Source: Quercus robur (Eukaryota; Streptophyta; Magnoliopsida; Fagales; Fagaceae). From it: DNA of 64,000 nt. Within the stretch, counting starts at the first letter, position 1. Each line of letters starts with the position of its first letter. A program made the position numbers and the translations under genes. Of the stretch, positions 57,461 through 64,000 are shown piece after piece. The notes under the pieces were generated by a model. It searched no databases. It saw only the letters and a program-made list of their open reading frames with translations, and was not told the DNA's origin. The DNA lies in contig NC_065535.1 of the NCBI RefSeq assembly GCF_932294415.1, positions 69,433,362 to 69,497,361 on the forward strand, in the 5' to 3' direction.

Positions 57461-57779
57461 GTTCAGTTTCTCCCTTTCCTCAGGTATTTCGTGAGGTGCC
57501 GAGCAGGAGGTTGTCCTCGGCAACGGCTATTCCCCGACGTGGGCCATAGTCCCTGGGCCCCCCTGCAGAACAGGCCTGGGCCGCGAATTCACTAGGCCCA
57601 CAAGTTAAGAGATATTTCTGTAGTCTTTGGTCACGAGGTACTTTTTGGCGTCCCAGTGTTCGAGGTGCACCTTCCCGAGACTCCTTTAATCCCACGGTTG
57701 CAGGTGGCGTTGGAGATTGAGCCGGAGCCATTTTGTCTGTAGCGTTCCTTGGGACGCTGCGTGAATTAAATGCCACCAC

Positions 57780-58343
57780 CTTATCTTTTCAAATAAATAA
57801 GAGAGAGAGTTGCTTTATCTACACACAAATCCTTCAGCTTTCTCCCACATCATAACTTCCATATCCGGTGCTATCCTCCTTTAGTATAACATGTTTAAGG
57901 CGAGGGTTGGGGAGATGGAACTCTCTCCGCCGCAGAAGCGCCGTGTCATCCTGAGACTCAGATTAGTGAGGTACGGGCAAAAGAGGCATAAATTCAAGAG
58001 AATATTCCGTTTCGACAGAGGGGGGAAGGTGTTTCTCCCTCTTTTAGTCAAAATCCGAAGCAGGTTCTGTTCATGCCAGAATTTTGGTGTGTCAGAAGAA
58101 AGATTCTCCGCCATCATCGCCTCTGCCTTGTCGCAGGCAAATTTTTGGTGAAGGCTCCTCAACCTCCGGCTCCCCGCACCTTTCCTTCAGCGGTGTGAGG
58201 CTCAAGTTGGGTTTCATGCACCTTTTCTTCAGCTACGCTAGCCTGAAGTTGGGCTTTCTCTGCACCTTTTCTTCGATGGTGCAGGCCCCAAGCTGGGTTT
58301 TTTTACTGCCTGAGTTATGGGCATGTAAAAGCGTTGAGGAATA
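57780..58343 (+). other. Antisense module B of element 2
   Basis: An 86-codon frame at 57891-58151 and sequence around 58044-58065 (TTTTAGTCAAAATCCGAAGCAGG) resemble the corresponding part of module A (TTTTAGCCAAAATCCGAAGCAGG at about 55982-56005). The frame includes LLVKIRSRFCSCQNFGVSEER against LLAKIRSRDSSCHTFDVTEPR in A. Module B therefore looks like a diverged duplicate. A start site is not clear. Confidence 0.4.
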
Positions 58344-58965
58344 ACAAGGTCTTGAAGCAGTAGCCAACCTATCCTCTATGCCATCTCCTCGGCTTTGGCT
58401 TATTCTCTTGTATCTTTCTTTTTGATTATGTAGTGAGCTTTGACATAAGCTGATTCCAGCCTTTCATTGTACGATGTACTACTTCTTTGTTTTAGTAAAA
58501 AGGGAAGTTTATTTACGTGTTTTGAATACTATTCTTTTTGCAACACTACTTTGTGAATGGGTGTGATCCATGCGTGTGTTTATTCAATGATGCTTGGAGC
58601 AGGAAACCTTGAAACATAATCCAACTAATTCTGATTTATCGACACTACCATGCATAATAACGATAATTCAAAGTAAATTAGACTTAGGAAACTAACCGAG
58701 ATAGCAGCCGAATATTTCGTAACAAGTGCGAGGAGATCGTCCGGGAACGTTAAATTCTAAGTAATTCACCCGAAGGGGTAATCGAGCAACAAGGAACTCT
58801 GATTGTGTTTATGGTAACATATTGCCCTATTTAGCATCAATCCCTTGGGTACTGAAGATCCGAGGGCAGACTTGAGAATCCATACAGTTCAGGGGTTAAC
58901 GCAATTGTTAACGGAGAGTTCTCCTCAAATCGAGTCTAAGGTCCATATGATGTAGTTCTTCTTTT

Positions 58966-59815
58966 TAAGTAGTTGGTTTCCCCATAGGCTTGAGTCCGAG
59001 GACCATACATTGCCTTGGTTCTGTCCAAAACCTTTTTTTGAGTGCTTGGTTTCCCCATAGGCTCGAGTCCGAGGACCATGCAAGGCCTTGGTTCTGTCCA
59101 AAACTTTTGAGTACTTGGTTTCCCCATAGGCTTGAGTCCGAGGACCATGCAAGGCCTTGGTTCTGTCCAAAACTTTTTTGAGTGCTTGGTTTCCTCATAG
59201 GCTTGAGTCCGAGGACCATGCAAGGCCTTGGTTCTGTCCAAAACTTTTTTGAGTGCTTGGTTTCCCCATAGGCTTGAGTCCGAGGACCATGCAAGGCCTT
59301 GGTTCTATCCAAAACTTTTTTGAGTGCTTGGTTTCCCCATAGGCTTGAGTCCGAGGACCATGCAAGGCCTTGGTTCTGTCTAAAACTTTTTTGAGTGCTT
59401 GGTTTCCCCATAGGCTTGAGTCCGAGGACCATGCAAGGCCTTGGTTCTGTCCAAAACTTTTTGAGTACTTGGTTTCCCCATAGGCTTGAGTCCGAGGACC
59501 ATGCAAGGCCTTGGTTCTGTCCAAAACTTTTTTGAGTGCTTGGTTTCCCTATAGGCTTGAATCCGAGGACCATGCAAGGCCTTGGTTCTGTCCAAAACTT
59601 TTTTGAGTGCTTGGTTTCCCCATAGGCTTGAGTCCGAGGACCATGCAAGGCCTTGGTTCTGTCCAAAACTTTTTGAGTACTTGGTTTCCTCATAGGCTTG
59701 AGTCCGAGGACCATGCAAGGCCTTGGTTCTGTTCAAAACTTTTTTGAGTACTTGGTTTCCCCATAGGCTTGAGTCCGAGGACCATGTAAGGCCTTGGTTC
59801 TGTCCAAAACTTTTA
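58966..59815 (-). repeat. Tandem array B of element 2, about 12 units of about 71 bp
   Basis: Units with GAGTCCGAGGACCATG occur about every 71 bases from 58991 to 59772. This array is closer to the element 1 array than array A is, in unit length and T/A-run spacer. Confidence 0.9.
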
Positions 59816-60083
59816 ATTTTAAGTAGTTTTTCCTCTGTATTTATTTATTTTTCGAAGGTTAGCCCCTAGACCAGGGCGGGGAGAGTTGGCTTGAGACCGG
59901 AAGCCCTTAGAGTTGCCCGCGCCATCGGCACTGCAGGGCGTAGCCCCTAACGGAAGTTTATGTCGAAGCAATAACTGCATATCGCCGGAGATGGAGGAAA
60001 CTTCGCAGACCTCTGCTAGATATAGCCCTGACTCCACCGACAGCCGCGCCAACACGCTAGCCTTTCCCACAGACGGCGCCAAT

Positions 60084-60879
60084 TGTAGGGACACGATTTC
60101 TTTAACGGCCCAATAATGATGTTGGGCTCATACATGAAAGATCCCTCACAATATGATTTGTAGAGAGTGGGCTTGAAAGGCTTGCCTTTGATCACAGGGC
60201 GATGGTCCGATCCTGTTTTTAGAGGAATTCATGTGGAAAATAAGAGTTGGATTTGAACATTTAAGCCCTATAGCATTACATCCTGAGGGGTTGGACTCCT
60301 CGGACTTAGTCCGAGGATCATTAAGGTCTTCCTCCGGTTATCCGGCGGTGATTTTTTGTGGTATGCATACATCTTTAAGTGGCTTTCACCCATGGAGTTT
60401 TTCTCCTCGAGGTAGGATGGGAGTCCCTGGTTTTTTGACCATTGTTCCCCCCCCCCCCCTTTATCCAGATTACTTACTTTCTCTTTTATACTAGCCTACG
60501 TTTGCTGTCCTTCGTCCACGTGTAGGGTCAACTTTTACGAGATTGATATTTGTTCCGTCAGTCTAATCCCAGAATTGTTGGGGATGGTTAATAAAGCCAA
60601 AGAATCCGGCTCTGCTGGATGTAGAGTCTTATCTGGGAAGGATAATGAGGGCAGCTTTCCCGAGATATTTTAGATCTCCTTTCCAATCTGGTCCTATACC
60701 GTTTTTGCCCCTCTTCTTCGGTGGAATTTTGGGTCTGCCGAGGACTGAACTGTCCTCGGCAACATCTCTGGGCCATTTGGGCTTTATGTTATTGAGCTTG
60801 GGCCGTAGCTTTCTTTGGCTTGGGCCTTTGGACTTCCCACGAGCAAATGGACCTGACCCATAAATTATTGGGCCCCACA
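60084..60879 (-). repeat. 5' LTR of element 2
   Basis: 796 bp. It differs from the 3' LTR at few positions (for example CCTTCGG/CCTCCGG near 60333) and in the C-run length, so the insertion is recent. Confidence 0.92.
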
Positions 60880-60884
60880 AACCC

Positions 60885-62336
60885 TATTAATTAAAATTTG
60901 AGGCCTTTTTTCTACTTGGGTCCTTAGGCGACCGCATTTCTTACTCTAGCTCCTCTGCGCCCGGGGATCCCGGCTCCACTTTTGCTTCCATACCACCCCC
61001 ACAAAAGCTCCAACCCAACCCTCTGTCTACCCTATATCTTTAATTATTTCTTTAGGGAAATTGATTCTTTGATAATCCCGAAAAGCACCTTACCCACCAC
61101 TTGGTTTCTCAATGAAGTTATAGACTTTATGAGTTTTTGTAAATTTTTTTTATAATTATTTTGCTAGTTTATCCCGACTTAACTTCACACCTTTATATCT
61201 CTTTTACTGCATTTTTCTTTTTTTTGTGATTTTTGTGCATCTCGAAGGCTTATTTTAAGTACTACATGACATAATCAATAGTTCTTTTTTGATAAGTACA
61301 TTATAGAATCAATAGTGGCTCAAAATATTGTATTTTCAAAGAGAAAAACATGCCCCAACATACTATATTCACACAATCAATCATTAACATAAACAGTAAC
61401 GTAAATATAGACATAATCACGATATATCTTTTGGCTCTTATGGGCTTTTTGAACTTTGGGGAGTCAAATTGCACTAATGATATTACAGAAAATGAGACAT
61501 CTGATGTGGTATGATGGTCAACAATGGTGAAGCCATTCATGATCACTTTCTATGATCCTCTAAAGGCTTAAAAGAGATAAGGAGGAGCAAGAAAAATCTA
61601 ATACCACAATTAAACACATTCCTTTCATATACCCATTAGTTTTAAACAATAATTACCTCGAAAAAAAAATTGATTTCAAAAATAATTTTTGATTTTAACT
61701 ATCATTTGCATTTAACAAATGTGATTTGGGCAATAATTTATCGAAGGGAGAAAAAGATTAATGAGCAATTTCGAGGAAAAAGGTACTGTAGAATTATGAT
61801 AGGTGATACCAACTTCAATTGATGTATCCGCATTGTAGTTGGTGACCCTTGTAACAAGTAAAAAAGACATTTAATATTTGTTTATCTATGTTTAATGTAT
61901 TTCACTAAATAATTATATGTTATTGCTAGCTCACGCTGACCCAACTTCACACCTTTAGCTCATTTGGAAAGCTTATTTTAATGATTACAAGGTAGAATCA
62001 AGAATCACTCAATAAGAGTACATAAAGAAAAACATGACACAACATACTATTTTCACACAATCAATCATTAGCATAATTCATCGTTGAATTAAAAAGGTTT
62101 ATTCCTTTAGAAAGGTTTATTCCTTTAATATAGACTATTGATTCTAATCCACTTTTCTGCCTATGAAACCATTTAAGATTCTAATCCACTTTCTAGAGAA
62201 AATGAGGTAAGACAAATACACGGAATTAAATCCACAAAATCTGCTCGCAAGGAAGCACACGAAGACAGAGCAACAACCCCTTAGAAAATAGGAGTCTTGC
62301 TCTTGTAACTTGTAAGCATTCCTTCATATTTACCCC

Positions 62337-62368
<32 letters not shown>

Positions 62369-63345
62369 TAATTGTTTCTCTTCTCTTTCTCAGCATGATA
62401 TTTTTGAAGGAATAATCCTTTTTAAATCAACAACTAATTGTGGGTTTTAATTAGTTCAACTAGTAAAGTCTCTGATAGTTGAATAAGAGATCTGAAGTTC
62501 AATTCCACTTACACCAAAAACCAATTGATGTCTTAGTTTGATGATAAAAAGTTATCATCAGGAACGGACGCCATAAGTTGAAATTCTAAAAAAAAAAAAT
62601 CATTAACATAAACATAATATATACATACGTCTGCAATATATTTTCAAATACATGTCCAAACAACGCATCATTAGTTCCTATAGACTCCTTGAACTGAGTG
62701 GAGTTAAGTGGTGCTAGTGGGGTCACTGAAGAGTAGCTGATAGTGAGAAAGTTAATGTGTCATAATGGCCAACAATAGTGAAGCAACGCATGTTTATTTC
62801 CTATGATCTTCTAATGGCTTAAAGAGACAAGAAGGAGCAAGAGAGTTCTAGTAGCAAAATATTGTTCTCGTGTTCTCATAAATCAAAATCTATTTTCGCT
62901 TACCTCTTGGTTTCATAGGAAACCGTAGCCGAAACCTTATGCTGAAGTGAATAAACCAAATTCCTCCCCATAACTCTTTTAGCCCCCGCAAAATTTCCAT
63001 GGCACTTCAGAGAGTATTTAATTTTATTCCATATGTATAACTATGTACTCTCGACTATTCTCTACTCTCTATGTCTCTCTCGCCTCTCAGTTTCTCTTTG
63101 TCTCGCTTTTCAAATTTTCTTTCCTTTTTTTCATTCGTTTTTTCGTTTGGATTGGGTTTACATCTTTTTGGATTTACATTTTGTTTTTTAAGATTTACTT
63201 GGGTTGGGTTAATGAGCTCAAGCTACAAAGTAAAGGGGGCCTAATGGACCCTGACAACTACAACAATTTTTCTTTGTTATAAGACACAAGGTGAATTCCA
63301 CAAAGCTGAGATGCCAACTAACTTACGGCCCCTTTGAGACCTTAC
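60885..63345. other. Intergenic DNA with an internal duplication
   Basis: Segments at about 61340-61620 and 62590-62850 resemble each other (CAACAATGGTGAAGC/CAACAATAGTGAAGC; TTTCTATGATCCTCTAA/TTTCCTATGATCTTCTAA; GGAGCAAGA). The phrase CACACAATCAATCATTA also occurs at 61373 and 62057. A C-run lies at 62333-62357. No gene can be named. Confidence 0.45.
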
Positions 63346-63481
63346 ATGTTTGCATTTAAATTTTTCTACAAATTTCCCTACCATAGCCTCCTGTTCCTCC
63401 TTGGCCACCAATTGCTTCAAAGATTCGAGCTGTTTTTCCGCCTCTTCCGAAGGATACAAGAATCTTAAGACATGTATGCAT
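63346..63481 (-). other. Exon-like segment, gene not identified
   Basis: On the minus strand an open frame with a good acceptor (TCACAG before 63481) and donor (GTAAGG after 63346) reads IHVLRFLYPSEEAEKQLES, LKQLVAKEEQEAMVGKFVE and KFKCKH. The composition is typical of a charged helical protein. I do not recognise the family and find no partner exons with confidence. It may be an internal exon of a gene extending past 64000 or a relic. Confidence 0.3.
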
Positions 63482-64000
63482 CTGTGACTCTATTATATAT
63501 GATAATAGCTTTAAGAAAATTGTTAATATTTTACATGATGTATCACACTTATATTAGTTATGCTGGTATGATAAGAACATATAATTTTGAGAGCTCTTTT
63601 TTATATTGCAGTTGTTGACTGTCATGAATGACTATAAAATGATTATAGCCATGATGACCAAGAAGCCATATTTGGCGTGGTCTCGAGGCATGTTTGAATG
63701 ATGAATACCAATGAGATTCTTCCAGGAGGAAACTAATTAATATAATGAAAATGAAGGCGTCTTACTACAACATAACAGTTTAGGCAGTCTATTTGTAAGT
63801 ACCATATACTAAACAAGCCAAAGAAAGCTTTAAAAAAATGGCAAAAAAATAATAATAATAATAAGGGAGTCTATTTGTTATAATACTAAGGTTTATGTAC
63901 TTGACTAAAATAATAGTAAAAAATTTGTAAATGTAACTACACCAAAGTGGACTTTGGTGTACCTTTTAAGTGCATTTTGACTTCGTTTGTAATACAAGGA
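63482..64000. other. Window end, nothing definite
   Basis: A plus-strand stretch after TTATATTGCAG at about 63601-63611 reads LLTVMNDYKMIIAMMTKKP and then a stop near 63703, which looks like a last exon, but no upstream exons could be placed. The rest is AT-rich. Confidence 0.3.

Larger units (their letters stand above)
54601..60879 (-). mobile_element. Non-autonomous LTR retroelement 2 (6.28 kb), complete
   Basis: A minus-strand relative of element 1. The LTRs are 54601-55394 (3') and 60084-60879 (5'). The perfect target duplication AACCC occupies 54596-54600 and 60880-60884. The primer site is 60081-60064 and the purine tract is next to 55395. There is no gag-pol. From the 5' end on the minus strand it contains tandem array B (59815-58966), a second antisense module (plus strand, about 57780-58343), tandem array A (57460-56925) and an antisense unit matching that of element 1 (55560-56595). 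The extra module and array make it 1.8 kb longer than element 1. Confidence 0.93.

Noticed and set aside
56841..59741. ORFs of 68-249 codons on the minus strand
   Set aside because: Same repeat unit in element 2, arrays A and B.
1..64000. tRNA, rRNA or known snRNA genes
   Set aside because: None was recognised by eye. The USE/TATA at 1165-1207 is not followed by a U6 or U3 body. A covariance-model scan would settle this.

Overview
This is eukaryotic nuclear DNA from a flowering plant, most likely a woody eudicot. It is AT-rich, its genes have GT-AG introns, and it is crowded with LTR retrotransposons, Mutator-like elements, Helitrons and foldback elements. Species cannot be fixed from the sequence; an oak-like (Fagaceae) genome is only an impression.

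Four host genes stand out. A seven-exon pectin-type methyltransferase (PMT9-like, 2425-6347, +), a five-exon SURF2 gene (30095-32572, -) and a five-exon GDSL esterase/lipase (46803-48642, +) lie in the same order as their presumed Arabidopsis counterparts At5g14430, At5g14440 and At5g14450 (recalled, not searched). The fourth is a small intronless WRN/RNase D-type exonuclease-like gene (28764-29411, +) whose active site looks degenerate. Between PMT9 and this gene sits a decayed cluster of three copies of a small secreted cysteine-rich peptide gene, perhaps ESF1-like (11775-13074, 21329-23514, 25265-25479).

Mobile DNA explains most of the rest. Three complete LTR retroelements each keep a perfect 5-bp target duplication: a 4.5-kb non-autonomous one (15923-20391, +), a related 6.3-kb one (54601-60879, -) and a 10.3-kb Ty3/Tat-type element with gag-pol (33788-44099, +). 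The two non-autonomous elements carry long tandem-repeat arrays, an LTR stem-loop and an antisense transcription unit instead of gag-pol. The Tat element carries a four-exon antisense gene. Two solo LTRs (14653-15231, 21825-22504), a Pack-MULE holding an AAA-ATPase fragment (9197-10633), a second MULE with a gene fragment (51328-52898), an MULE-like element (25808-26824), a small foldback MITE (14179-14431), a Helitron (49541-50833), part of another (33102-33500) and a TIR element (7284-8367) complete the set.

The strongest unusual signals are: a 393-bp foldback repeat at 953-1345 with a U6-type USE/TATA promoter at its centre and a T-run behind it; the shared architecture of antisense unit, tandem array and LTR hairpin in the non-autonomous elements; and the fact that every nonsense codon recognised in the Tat element fits deamination of methylated cytosine.
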